Below, piece by piece: positions 15,899 through 24,239 of a DNA stretch of 64,000 nt. The DNA is from Nostoc calcicola FACHB-3891 (lineage in GTDB: Bacteria > Cyanobacteriota > Cyanobacteriia > Cyanobacteriales > Nostocaceae). Position numbers and translations under genes: made by a program. The first letter of the stretch is position 1, and each line of letters opens with the position of its first letter. Below the pieces are notes generated by a model. That model had not been told where the DNA came from and did not search any database. It worked only from the letters and a program-made list of their open reading frames with translations. The stretch spans positions 239,159 through 303,158 of the forward strand of contig NZ_JACJRQ010000005.1 in NCBI RefSeq assembly GCF_014697355.1. The letters run 5' to 3'.

Positions 15899-17078
15899 CT
15901 TTGTCCCAGATTTCACCACCTGTCGGAAACAAACTAAGTTGTCCTTCCAACAAGCAAGCAATCCCCGGAACTTCAGGGTTGTTTACGGAAACCCCCAAAG
16001 CTGTAATGTTTAACGCAGCATTAATATCAGCATCATGCTCAAAACCACAATGCCCACACTTGAACGATTTGCCAGAACGATAGGATTTCCCCTTGACGGG
16101 ATGTACATGGTGACACCGCGAACAAGTTTGACTCGTGTAAGCAGGTGGAACAAATACCACTGGAACTCCAGCAATGTTTGCCTTGTAGTCAACAAAAATC
16201 CGCAATTGGTAAAAAGCCCAATTGTTAGTTCTACGGCGTTCAGTCTTACTCCTGAGTTGCTGATTGAGAGATTGTCTGATGTTGGTCAAGTCTTCAAAAG
16301 CCAAAGCCGAATCACTTTGTTTGGCATTCTGAACAAGTTGCTTCGATATATTGTGATTCAACCATTTCTGAAACCTCTGTTCTTTGCCAGAGAGCCTTCG
16401 CAACAGTCTTCTAGAACTGCGCGTGCGTTTGCTTTGAACATTAGCTCTGACCCTACTATATCGGTCACGAGTAGCTTGAATCTGTTTACCACTCCAAGAG
16501 TCGCCGTTGGAAGTAGTGGCAATGTCGCGCCTTCCCAAATCGACACCAATTACCTTGGGAGTCTTACCCGTTGGATTGGTGGGGAGGTCAACACAAATGT
16601 TGATGTAATAGTCTCCGTGCTTGGTTTTATTCAGCGTTGCTGCTGTCGGTTTCTGTCCTTTCAGCAATGCCAACTGATAATTACCAATACTCAACTTGAA
16701 CTTAACTCGGCCACACATCAATGTAACGCCCACAGTTTGCAGTTCTTCCAAGTATTGAAAAGTCCGAGCATCCAAGCTAATGGATGTTGGTCTAAACTTG
16801 TGGACTTGCTTAACTGCTTTGGCGTTACTAATTACACGGCGAATAGCTTGGCAGACGTGATTTGCTTTAATGCCCGTGGCTTCACGAATTGGCTTGTAAA
16901 CCAAGTGGTGAAGCTTGGTAGTATTCCAGCATTTCTCACGTCTTGCAACCTCCAATATCTGATTGCAAGCATCGGCAAACCCCTGCAAAGTGCGGTCTAT
17001 TTCAGGTTGCAACTGTACAGGTACTTGAAGCTTGCATTTTACTGATATTGTTTGCATTGCATCCTTACCAGAACTCAT
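15864..17078 (-). CDS. tnpB: Lone TnpB, RNA-guided RuvC-type nuclease of IS200/IS605-IS607 elements
   Basis: 404 residues from ATG 17078; a shorter start at ATG 17057 (MQTISVKCKLQVP) is also plausible. RuvC residues look intact: Asp 180 in VIGVDLGRRD, Glu 262 in LAFEDLTNI and Asp 351 in HDADINAALN. The zinc finger has C319-x2-C322 and C341-x2-C344. TnpB proteins cut DNA using an omega RNA made from the element's 3' end. There is no tnpA beside it. A strong hairpin (15863-15898) overlaps the stop codon, as expected for omega RNA. A 336-codon antisense frame here is a shadow. Confidence 0.93.
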   Translation of the reverse strand: MSSGKDAMQTISVKCKLQVPVQLQPEIDRTLQGFADACNQILEVARREKCWNTTKLHHLVYKPIREATGIKANHVCQAIRRVISNAKAVKQVHKFRPTSISLDARTFQYLEELQTVGVTLMCGRVKFKLSIGNYQLALLKGQKPTAATLNKTKHGDYYINICVDLPTNPTGKTPKVIGVDLGRRDIATTSNGDSWSGKQIQATRDRYSRVRANVQSKRTRSSRRLLRRLSGKEQRFQKWLNHNISKQLVQNAKQSDSALAFEDLTNIRQSLNQQLRSKTERRRTNNWAFYQLRIFVDYKANIAGVPVVFVPPAYTSQTCSRCHHVHPVKGKSYRSGKSFKCGHCGFEHDADINAALNITALGVSVNNPEVPGIACLLEGQLSLFPTGGEIWDKAYSAFGKDKSV

Positions 17079-17264
17079 CCAATTATATCAGAAAACACAA
17101 TGCACAAAATAATGGGTAGCAAAATATTTGCTAATTGCTCAACTGTCCCCATCGTTGTTTGTGCTAGCGCACAAATTTACTCAGGGGACGTTTCGCAATT
17201 AGCCCTCCATTCCTCCCACCACCAATCTGAGTACAGATTTGGTGGGGGTCTCCTGGAGGTTTAG
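17079..17264. promoter_or_regulatory. Spacer before cysQ-like gene with hairpin and strong RBS
   Basis: Contains the putative left side of the tnpB element. From 17215 to 17248 an imperfect hairpin pairs ACCAATCTG with CAGATTTGGT and continues into C/G runs. It is followed by GGAGG (17255-17259), five bases before ATG 17265. The structure lies just upstream of the RBS and could influence translation. Confidence 0.35.
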
Positions 17265-18125
17265 ATGAAAGACTTACAAGAAATTTTAGCGATCGCTCGT
17301 CAGATAGGTTGGGAAGCAGCTGATATACTGCGATCGTATTACCACGGCACTGCTAAAGATCCTGATTTAGCAGTAGAATATAAGCAGAATGAGCCTGTTA
17401 CCGTTGCCGATGTAGCTGTCAGTCAATATATTCTCGAAAAGCTACAAGCGAGTTTGGGTAATGAAGATTTTATTTACATCAGCGAAGAAACCTATCAATC
17501 TATAAATAAGTCTCCACAACCCTCCACTCCTTGGGTGTGGATTATCGATCCTTTGGATGGCACGCGGGACTTTATCGAAAAAACTGGGGAATATGCCATT
17601 CACATTGCTTTAGTCAAAGAAACACGCCCAGTGTTAGCAGTGGTGGTAGTCCCAGAATCACAAAGGTTGTATTATGCTACAAAAGGCGGAGGTACATTTG
17701 TAGAAACTAATGATGGATCTGTTCGTATACAAGTGTCCTCAGGTAAACGAGTTGAAGATTTAACCTTAGTCGTAAGTCGTTCTCACCGTAACCAAAGATT
17801 AGATTATTTACTTCAAAACTTACCCTGTCAAAATCAAAAAGCTGTTGGCAGTGTTGGGTGTAAAATCGCCACCATTGTGGAACAACAGGCAGAGATTTAC
17901 ATTTCTCTTTCTGGCAAATCTGCTCCCAAAGATTGGGATATGGCAGCCCCTGAACTGATTTTAACAGAAGCTGGAGGCCAATTTACTCACTTCGATGGCA
18001 CACCCTTGGAATACAACACCGGTGATATCAATCAGTGGGGAGGTTTGCTGGCTAGTAACGGTGAATATCACGAACTGCTGTGTAAGGAAGCAGAAAGAAT
18101 TTTAGCTCAGTTCACCGATAGCTAA
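17265..18125 (+). CDS. cysQ: 3'(2'),5'-bisphosphate nucleotidase / inositol-phosphatase family
   Basis: 286 residues from ATG 17265, preceded by a strong GGAGG. The FIG/IMPase metal motif WIIDPLDGTRDF lies at 92-103 (Asp 95 and Asp 98 bind Mg2+), with Glu 75 in SEET and the second signature KDWDMAAPELILTEAGG near the C-terminus. The wording DGTRDF rather than DGTTNF favours CysQ-type phosphoadenosine-phosphate phosphatase over inositol monophosphatase. The CysQ assignment is by motif; other sugar-phosphate substrates remain possible. Confidence 0.85.
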   Translation: MKDLQEILAIARQIGWEAADILRSYYHGTAKDPDLAVEYKQNEPVTVADVAVSQYILEKLQASLGNEDFIYISEETYQSINKSPQPSTPWVWIIDPLDGTRDFIEKTGEYAIHIALVKETRPVLAVVVVPESQRLYYATKGGGTFVETNDGSVRIQVSSGKRVEDLTLVVSRSHRNQRLDYLLQNLPCQNQKAVGSVGCKIATIVEQQAEIYISLSGKSAPKDWDMAAPELILTEAGGQFTHFDGTPLEYNTGDINQWGGLLASNGEYHELLCKEAERILAQFTDS

Positions 18126-18522
18126 AACTACTTGGGGCGTTTGGAAATAAATATTTTCAGCTTCGTTTTCAACATAGTCATTTATGGTATATTTAAATCC
18201 ACTAGCAGAATAAAAATCGTTAACGCTTAGTAAATATCTGAATTTCCAAAACAGTAACTTATCTGAGCGATCGCTAGTTGATACCGATTTACTTTTTCAA
18301 TTCAAATTGTCATAGTCAAACCAGCAAAAAAGTGTAGTTATAAGGGTTGCAAGCCTGCCCTGAATTTCTTATTTGGAAATAAAATTCAGTGCGAGTCCAT
18401 ATTCAAAGGCTGTGTTACACTTATGCATATAAGGATTATATTCGGTTGAGTAACTCCTTTTGATTTCTAAAAAGCGTCTCTCCGAATTTAACTCTCTACA
18501 CTCCCTAAATTCGGAGACTCTT
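18126..18522 (+). promoter_or_regulatory. Long 5' leader of the rbp gene
   Basis: About 400 bp without a gene. The first half is AT-rich with one HIP1 site. The last 45 bases carry the hairpin listed separately. A long 5' untranslated region is typical of cold-regulated cyanobacterial rbp genes, so much of this may be transcribed. Confidence 0.5.
18479..18517 (+). promoter_or_regulatory. Perfect 12-bp hairpin covering the rbp Shine-Dalgarno
   Basis: TCTCCGAATTTA (18479-18490) is the exact inverse of TAAATTCGGAGA (18506-18517), with a 15-base loop. The 3' arm contains GGAG (18513-18516), which lies six bases before the ATG at 18523, so folding would hide the RBS. This fits translational control of the RNA-binding protein gene by temperature, by its own product, or by both. 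Confidence 0.6.
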
Positions 18523-18831
18523 ATGTCAATTTACGTTGGTAACCTGTCGTATCAGGTTACGGAAGACGACCTCAGGCGGGCTTTTGCAGAATACGGAACA
18601 GTAGCCCGTGTTCAATTACCTACAGATAGAGAAACAGGTAAGCCGCGTGGGTTCGCTTTTGTAGAAATGCAAACAGATGCAGAAGAACAAGCTGCTATTG
18701 ATGCACTTGATGGTGCTGAATGGATGGGACGTGATTTGAGAGTAAACAAAGCTAAACCCCGTGAGGAAAGAAGCAATTCACCTCGTGGTAGCTGGGGTGG
18801 CGGTAATGCCCGCCGTAACAGGAACTACTAA
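18523..18831 (+). CDS. RRM-type RNA-binding protein with short Gly/Arg tail
   Basis: 102 residues from ATG 18523, chosen because MSIYVGNL is the universal start of the cyanobacterial Rbp family and GGAG precedes it; an upstream extension to 18460 lies in the leader. One RRM is present: RNP2 IYVGNL at 3-8 and RNP1 RGFAFVEM at 42-49. The tail after residue 80 is rich in Gly, Arg and Asn. Family members bind single-stranded RNA and several are cold-induced. The downstream gene is rpsU, an arrangement known from Anabaena rbpA genes. Confidence 0.95.
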   Translation: MSIYVGNLSYQVTEDDLRRAFAEYGTVARVQLPTDRETGKPRGFAFVEMQTDAEEQAAIDALDGAEWMGRDLRVNKAKPREERSNSPRGSWGGGNARRNRNY

Positions 18832-18862
18832 ATCGATTCCTAAAAATTTCACATCTAGAGTC

Positions 18863-18897
18863 TCCAGCAGATAAAGCCAAAGGCTCGAACTGCTGGA
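18863..18897 (+). terminator. Hairpin between rbp and rpsU, partial terminator or processing site
   Basis: TCCAGCAG (18863-18870) pairs with CTGCTGGA (18890-18897), followed by ATATTTTATTTTA. The T-tract is interrupted, so read-through into rpsU 56 bases further on is plausible. That would give different levels of the two mRNAs. Confidence 0.5.
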
Positions 18898-18953
18898 ATA
18901 TTTTATTTTATATCTAGTTTTGAATTATTCATCCACATTTAGGAGGAATGAGA

Positions 18954-19148
18954 ATGACACAAGTAGTTTTAGGGGAGAATGAAGGTATTGAATCAGCCCT
19001 GAGGAGATTTAAGCGGGAAGTTTCCAAAGCAGGAATTTTCCAAGATATGAGAAAAAAACGTCACTTCGAGACGCCGATAGAAAAAGAGAAGCGTAAAGCA
19101 ATTGCTAGGCACAAGCAACGTCGTAAACAAAATTCTCGTTTTAGATAA
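18954..19148 (+). CDS. rpsU: 30S ribosomal protein bS21
   Basis: 64 residues. AGGAGG at 18941-18946 lies one base before an ATG at 18948 but seven bases before the ATG at 18954, so the latter is the real start ([11 protein letters not shown]). The sequence [16 protein letters not shown], then [19 protein letters not shown], is typical bS21 with its very basic C-terminus. It joins the small subunit near the 16S rRNA 3' end and aids initiation. It follows the rbp gene by 122 bp. Confidence 0.95.
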   Translation: MTQVVLGENEGIESALRRFKREVSKAGIFQDMRKKRHFETPIEKEKRKAIARHKQRRKQNSRFR

Positions 19149-19499
19149 GAATTAAGAGCAATTTTGCCTCCAGATTTGATTTTTAGCCAGCATCTGTTCA
19201 TCGTGGCGATACCCAGCTTGAAAATAGTGACTGGGGACTGGTGACTGGGAAAGAAATATTTTCATGCCCTCGTTGTGTGATTGTTGGCATGAACATCTGA
19301 CTTACAGGGATTTTCAGGTAAATGAACCACATTATTTTATCTCACGCAGAGGCGCAGAGGCGCAGAGAGAAATACAAGAGTGTGGTCTAAATACATGAAA
19401 ACTGCTGTAAAAATAGGTAGTAGAGAGTAGGGGTTTAGCAATGTGCTTTACCCCTATGTTATTTAGGGGTAAGGATTTCAACTTGGTAAAGTACAGTTC
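19149..19499. other. Spacer with interspersed repeats
   Basis: No gene. Holds GTGACTGGGGACTGGTGACTGG-like heptamers near 19230 and the repeat CGCAGAGGCGCAGAGGCGC near 19346, which recurs inverted near 61950. No clear terminator for rpsU. Confidence 0.5.
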
Positions 19500-20789
19500 C
19501 TAACTTTCAAAGCTATGACTCAAGGCTGTTTGACTTCTGAATTCTGCTGTATTAGTTCCCATAGAGTTACCAGCTAAATAGGCAGTTGTCCAAGCACTTT
19601 GGAAGTTAAAACCGCCAGTCACACCATCAATATCTAAAATTTCTCCAGCAAAGTAAAGATTAGGAACTAACTTACTTTCCATTGTTTTGAAGTTAACTTC
19701 TTTGAGATTAACTCCGCCACAAGTCACAAATTCTTCTTTAAAAACTCCTTTGCCACTGATTAGATATTCCCCCTGAGTGAGTTCTTGCACCAACAGATTT
19801 AACTTTTTATTAGATATTTCTGCCCAACGGTCTTCTGTGGTAATACCTGCACGGGCAATGATATATTGCCAGAGACGATGGGGTAAGTCAACACCACGAT
19901 GTAATGCGATCGCTTTCTTTCCCCATTGATTCTTGACTGCTAAAATTTGTTGTCGTACTTGTTCTGGTTGGAAATCAGGCAGCCAATTAACTAATAATGT
20001 TGCTTGATAGCGGCTTTCGTGCAGAACTCTTGCACCCCAAGCAGAAAGCTTTAAAACAGCAGGGCCACTCAAACCCCAATGAGTAATGAGTAATGGTCCA
20101 GTTTGTTGTAATGGGGATTTTCCGCCTACAGATAATCGCAATTGTACAGAGTTAACACTAACTCCAGCCAACTCCCTCAGTTTTTGGTCGAGAATATTAA
20201 AGGTAAATAAAGAGGGAACAGGTGATTCGATTTTATGTCCTAACTCCCTAGCAATTTTATAACCTGCCAAGGTACCGCCCGTAGCAAGAAGTAGGCGATC
20301 GCATTTAATTGTCTCTCCCGACTTCAACAGGATATCAAACCCCTGGTCTTTGGAAGTCCTTTTCACTGAACTTACAGGCGTACCGATGCGAAGTTTGACC
20401 CCAGATGTCGCCGCTGCTTTAATCAAACACTCTACAATGGTTTCTGAAGTATTGGTAACAGGAAACATTCGACCATCGGCTTCAGTTTTTAGATGGACTC
20501 CCTGGGTAGCAAACCAAGCTACTGTATCTTGAACTTGAAATCGAGTAAAAGCACCCCGCAAGGCTTTTGCGCCTCTAGGGTAATTCTGCACTAATTCCCC
20601 AGCATCGAAGCAAGCGTGAGTGACGTTACAACGTCCACCACCAGAAATTAACACTTTCGCTAGGGGTTGGCGACTAGCTTCGATTAAAGTAACTTGGGCA
20701 TCAGGGTTGACTTTAGCACAAGCGATCGCGCCAAAAAACCCTGCTGCCCCACCCCCAATAACTACAATTTGTAACGATAGCAATTTCAA
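19500..20789 (-). CDS. HI0933/BaiN-family NAD(P)/FAD-dependent oxidoreductase
   Basis: 429 residues; the only start after the upstream in-frame stop is TTG at 20789 (or TTG 20783). The Rossmann FAD-binding motif VIGGGAAGFFGAIACA is at 9-24. Further matches are LISGGGRCNVTHAC, LLLATGG and the C-terminal GEILDIDGVTGGFNFQSAW, which is diagnostic of the HI0933-like flavoprotein family. It is a cytosolic flavoprotein; the physiological reaction of the family in cyanobacteria is not established. Confidence 0.9.
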   Translation of the reverse strand: MKLLSLQIVVIGGGAAGFFGAIACAKVNPDAQVTLIEASRQPLAKVLISGGGRCNVTHACFDAGELVQNYPRGAKALRGAFTRFQVQDTVAWFATQGVHLKTEADGRMFPVTNTSETIVECLIKAAATSGVKLRIGTPVSSVKRTSKDQGFDILLKSGETIKCDRLLLATGGTLAGYKIARELGHKIESPVPSLFTFNILDQKLRELAGVSVNSVQLRLSVGGKSPLQQTGPLLITHWGLSGPAVLKLSAWGARVLHESRYQATLLVNWLPDFQPEQVRQQILAVKNQWGKKAIALHRGVDLPHRLWQYIIARAGITTEDRWAEISNKKLNLLVQELTQGEYLISGKGVFKEEFVTCGGVNLKEVNFKTMESKLVPNLYFAGEILDIDGVTGGFNFQSAWTTAYLAGNSMGTNTAEFRSQTALSHSFES

Positions 20790-20834
20790 AAATATCTCTT
20801 TTCAGGCATCTACTTTCTAGACTAGCTTTTCTCT

Positions 20835-20999
20835 TCACCCTTCATAAGGTTCAAAGTCTGCTTTTACTGCACCGCAAGTCGGACACACCCAATCGTCTGG
20901 AATGCTTTCAAAGGGTGTTCCTGCTGCTATACCGCCGTCTTCATCACCTTCTTCTGGATCGTAGATATAACCACAAACAGTACATATATACTTTTGCAT
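20835..20999 (-). CDS. Rubredoxin (54 residues)
   Basis: Read directly on the minus strand from ATG 20999 to TGA 20835. It encodes [19 protein letters not shown]... with CTVCG (Cys 6, Cys 9) and CPTCG (Cys 39, Cys 42), the four ligands of a mononuclear Fe(SCys)4 site. The aromatic and acidic core ([19 protein letters not shown]) is standard rubredoxin. There is no membrane tail, so this is the small soluble type rather than the photosystem-associated RubA. It is an electron carrier; the partner could be the adjacent flavoprotein, whose gene lies 46 bp downstream on the same strand. Confidence 0.95.
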   Translation of the reverse strand: MQKYICTVCGYIYDPEEGDEDGGIAAGTPFESIPDDWVCPTCGAVKADFEPYEG

Positions 21000-21095
21000 T
21001 TTCCATTCCCCTAGTAAATTATTGGCATTGCTTAAGTATTAAATACCTTAGGGAGAAAGTTACAATAGGCACGCCATAATTCTTAAACAGCCCTG

Positions 21096-22181
21096 CTAAT
21101 CAAGGGGCGGTTCATGAGGGATAGTAACTGTTGATACAAAGTTACCAGGGTTGCCGCTTTTTATAGCATCAAAAGTGCCTTTGATAGTACCAGCAATGGG
21201 AACAGCAACAAGTGTCCCTAACAATCCAGCAATCTCATACCCCATCAAAATAGCAACAAAAATCCAGATGGGATTCAGTCCGATAAAGTTGCCAAGTAAT
21301 CTAGGAGCTAATAAATTATCTTTAACCTGCTGCATAATAATTGCTACTCCGGCAACTTGAACTGCTAACCACCAATTTTGCAACAATACTAAAATCGTCA
21401 CTAGACCAATGCCGAGAGATGCTCCAATAAAGGGAATCAGTTCTGAGATCCCGATTAATATGGCAAACAACAGAGCAAAAGGCACGTTCATAATTAAGAA
21501 AATTGGTGTCAGGGTTATTACCATGAATAGTCCCAATAACAACTGGCTCAGGAAGAAGTTTTGGAAATTTAGTCGCAAGGATGCGGTAAGGGGATCTCCG
21601 ATATCAGAGGGCAAAAGATGCACCAGACCATACCAGACGCGATCGCCATACAAAAGCATATAAAAAGCCAGCACCACTATTAACACTACGTCAAGTAATC
21701 CTGACAATAGCGTTCCTGCAAATCCGACTGCACCAGAAGCTAGCTGTTGTACTAGATTCTGAATGTTGGCATTGATTTGACTACTTACAACCCTCAAATC
21801 AATTGGCAAACGTCGTTGCTTAGCGATGGCCTCAAACTGCTCTAGGTTTGCTTGACTGGCAGTTAACCAATCAGGAATCTTATTTAATAATTGGATTGTT
21901 TGGTCAATCACCATTGGTACTAGGGTCACGCCCAGGATTACCAAAATAGTTAAAGTGGCAAGCAAAACAACGCTCACCGCTTGAGTGCGAGTAATCCGAG
22001 CGCGTTCAAAGAACTTAACCGGGTAATTGAGTAAAAAAGCCAGAATTGCCGCAATGCTCAAAATGCTAATTGGATGCTGGAAATAACGAAAAAGCACGGA
22101 TAGCAACCAAACATTGAGAGCGATCAGCGGACCGCTCAGACCATAGATTAACAGGCGTTTAAGGGAGGCAGAACGGCGCAT
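21096..22181 (-). CDS. AI-2E family transporter (PerM/UPF0118)
   Basis: 361 residues from ATG 22181. A 39-residue upstream extension is translated repeat DNA and is rejected. About eight helices occur as two clusters separated by an amphipathic region near 70-140. The C-terminal part has the family-typical IGISELIPFIGASLGI and QQVKDNLLAPRLLGNFIGLNPIW. Members include the TqsA autoinducer exporter and Na+/H+ antiporters, so substrate cannot be told. Confidence 0.9.
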   Translation of the reverse strand: MRRSASLKRLLIYGLSGPLIALNVWLLSVLFRYFQHPISILSIAAILAFLLNYPVKFFERARITRTQAVSVVLLATLTILVILGVTLVPMVIDQTIQLLNKIPDWLTASQANLEQFEAIAKQRRLPIDLRVVSSQINANIQNLVQQLASGAVGFAGTLLSGLLDVVLIVVLAFYMLLYGDRVWYGLVHLLPSDIGDPLTASLRLNFQNFFLSQLLLGLFMVITLTPIFLIMNVPFALLFAILIGISELIPFIGASLGIGLVTILVLLQNWWLAVQVAGVAIIMQQVKDNLLAPRLLGNFIGLNPIWIFVAILMGYEIAGLLGTLVAVPIAGTIKGTFDAIKSGNPGNFVSTVTIPHEPPLD

Positions 22182-22509
22182 CTGATGCAATCTGTTTTCA
22201 GTACTCGTTGAGATAAATTGTAAAGGCAACAGGCAACAGGCAACAGGCATAAGTGTTGGCGTGGGACGGGGATTTAAGCCCCGCGCATGGAATCTCACCT
22301 TGGAGGCGGGGCTTTTGTCCTTTGATTGTTGGTCGAGGAAACAGGCAACAATTTCCGCGTCTCACCAAAAATCTTTACTCTTGCCTGTTGCCTGTTCCCT
22401 ATTCCCTCGGCCGAAGGTCGGTAAAACTGGCGTTGGCGCTGATGGCGATCGTAGATATTTTTAACAAAGAAATGTATTGTCCTATCTGATAGCTAGGAAG
22501 CAAATTACA
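22182..22509. repeat. Repeat-filled spacer between divergent genes
   Basis: GGCAACAGGCAACAGGCAAC units at about 22225 face the inverted GCCTGTTGCCTGTTCCC at about 22385. Between them is a palindromic block with GGGGATTTAAGCCCC. No gene. It must contain both the pdxH and transporter promoters. Confidence 0.6.
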
Positions 22510-23154
22510 ATGGACAAAACCATAGCTGACCTTCGCAAAGACTACACCTTAGAAGGTTTGAGCGAACTCGAAGTTGACCTCAATCCTTTTATTCAATTTA
22601 AAAAGTGGTTCGATCAGGCACTAGCAGCCCAACTTCCCGAACCCAATGCCATGACTATTGCTACTGCTACACCAGATGGTAAGCCCTCAGCTAGAATGGT
22701 GCTACTTAAAGATTTTGATGAACGGGGCTTTACCTTCTTCACCAACTATAACAGTCACAAAGGACAAGAACTGGCAGAAAATCCCCAGGCGGCTTTAGTT
22801 TTCTGGTGGGCAGAACTGGAACGTCAAGTACGGATTTGTGGCTATGTAGAGAAAGTTTCCGAAACTGAGTCCAATCAGTATTTTCATAGCCGCCCTGCTA
22901 ACAGTCGCCTGGGTGCGTGGGTATCTAATCAAAGCGAAGTCATAGAAAGCCGAGAAGTTCTTGAGCGGCGCTTGCAGGAGTTTAACAGCCAATATGAAAA
23001 TCAAGAGATCCCCCGACCACCTCATTGGGGAGGCTTACGAGTGATCCCCACAGAAATTGAATTTTGGCAAGGGCGCCCTAGTCGTCTGCACGATCGCTTA
23101 CTCTATAGCCATTTAGATAATGACACTTGGAAAATTCAGCGGTTATCACCATAG
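22510..23154 (+). CDS. pdxH: Pyridoxamine 5'-phosphate oxidase
   Basis: 214 residues from ATG 22510 ([17 protein letters not shown]), the usual PdxH length; an in-frame start at 22477 adds only spacer sequence. FMN and PLP contacts are visible in [27 protein letters not shown] and [18 protein letters not shown]. The C-terminal signature is [19 protein letters not shown], ending in the conserved WKIQRLSP. It oxidises pyridoxamine or pyridoxine phosphate to PLP with FMN and oxygen. Confidence 0.96.
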   Translation: MDKTIADLRKDYTLEGLSELEVDLNPFIQFKKWFDQALAAQLPEPNAMTIATATPDGKPSARMVLLKDFDERGFTFFTNYNSHKGQELAENPQAALVFWWAELERQVRICGYVEKVSETESNQYFHSRPANSRLGAWVSNQSEVIESREVLERRLQEFNSQYENQEIPRPPHWGGLRVIPTEIEFWQGRPSRLHDRLLYSHLDNDTWKIQRLSP

Positions 23155-23290
23155 AGAGGACGCGGGGACGAGGGGACTGGGAGACGCGGCGAAAGAAGAG
23201 GGCACGGGGATGAAATGATGCGGTGACGGGGGGAGTAATTTCTCCGTGTCCCCGCGTCCCCGTGTCCCCGCGTCCCCGCGTCATCTTCCC
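23155..23290. repeat. GC-rich inverted repeat between convergent genes
   Basis: GAGGACGCGGGGACGAGGGG and related units on the left are mirrored by CCCCGCGTCCCCGTGTCCCC units on the right. This forms a large imperfect palindrome that may serve as a bidirectional terminator. The base composition is far from the AT-rich surroundings. Confidence 0.65.
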
Positions 23291-23914
23291 CTACCACTGA
23301 CCGATCAAATCTTGAATTGCTGCCTGCGCTTCTGCTAAAGATTGGGTACGACTGGCATCGCCGTCATTGAGGCTATTAACGTTAATAAATTCAATGTCTG
23401 TAAGCCCAATAAAGCCGAAAATTGCCCGCAGGTATGGTTCTTGGAAGTCATATGCGACCAAAGGAGATGTAGGGCTAAAGTCACCGCCGCGAGCGGTGAT
23501 GATAACTGCTTTTTTACCCTCGACTAAGCCTTTATAACCGCCTTGAGCATCGATCGCAAAAGTCCGGTTAACGCGAACAATTTGGTCGATGTAAGCCTTA
23601 AAAGTAGAAGGTACATTGAGGTTATACATTGGTACGCCAAAAACGTAGCGATCGGCAGCTAAAAATTCATCAATTAACTCGTCTGAAATCCCGATCGCTT
23701 GGGCTAATTCTGGAGTGTGGGTTTCTGGTGGTGAATACGCGGCTGCAATCCAAGCTTCATTAACGTGAGGAACCAGGTGACGCCCTAAATCTCGATAGGC
23801 GATCGCATCTTCAGGATGCGCTGCCCTCCAAGCACTGATGAATTCCTTAGATAGTTCTCTCGAATGGGATCTCTCACCACGGGGACTGGAATCAATATGT
23901 AAGATGTTTGCCAC
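23291..23914 (-). CDS. azoR: FMN-dependent NADH:quinone/azo oxidoreductase
   Basis: 207 residues from GTG 23914; AAGGAG lies seven bases upstream, favouring this over TTG 23917. The flavodoxin-like fold of AzoR is evident: NILHIDSSPRGERSHSRELS at the N-terminus, VFGVPMYNLNVPSTFKAYIDQIVR in the middle and AVIITARGGDF. It reduces quinones or azo compounds by two electrons with NAD(P)H. Length is typical. Confidence 0.93.
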   Translation of the reverse strand: MANILHIDSSPRGERSHSRELSKEFISAWRAAHPEDAIAYRDLGRHLVPHVNEAWIAAAYSPPETHTPELAQAIGISDELIDEFLAADRYVFGVPMYNLNVPSTFKAYIDQIVRVNRTFAIDAQGGYKGLVEGKKAVIITARGGDFSPTSPLVAYDFQEPYLRAIFGFIGLTDIEFINVNSLNDGDASRTQSLAEAQAAIQDLIGQW

Positions 23915-24239
23915 CAAATATCTCCTTGTTAGCTGGAATTTACTGCTTTTGAGTCTAAATTTCCAAGCATTACATCAGATAGTAAAAGTAAGTACTTACT
24001 TAAGTAAAGTAGTTTCCAAAAAGTAACTATCGGACTTTTATTTGATTGCGTGAAAAAATTCGCCAACTCGAAAAAGATGATTCCTTACTCAGACGCGATT
24101 AATCGTGTTTTTACTTCTTAGGTAAATAATATTAAATCTGTGTTCTGGACAATGTATATTCTTTTTTTAGAGAATTATTATCAGTTTAGCCGATGGAAAA
24201 TGCATCGGCTAAACTGATAATATTGGACAGATGAATAGT
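23915..24239. other. Spacer with a perfect 20-bp hairpin
   Basis: AT-rich and gene-free. It includes the azoreductase promoter side, with TAAGTACTTACTTAAGTAAAG near 23990 (the TAAGTA/TACTTA half-sites look operator-like), and the long hairpin at 24176-24222. Confidence 0.5.
24176..24222 (-). terminator. Perfect 20-bp stem, 7-base loop
   Basis: The arm TATTATCAGTTTAGCCGATG (24176-24195) is exactly inverted at 24203-24222. It lies 17 bases past the stop of the minus-strand DUF3153-like gene. There is no uniform T-tract after it, so it is either a strong stalling or 3'-end-protecting hairpin, or a small palindromic repeat. Confidence 0.55.

Noticed and set aside
16035..17045. 336-codon plus-strand frame
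   Set aside because: Fully antisense to the tnpB gene, with no domain, and the sense strand has intact RuvC and zinc-finger motifs.
22182..22298. N-terminal extension of the AI-2E transporter
   Set aside because: The extra 39 codons are repeat DNA (GGCAACAGGCAACAGG), and a good ATG follows at 22181.
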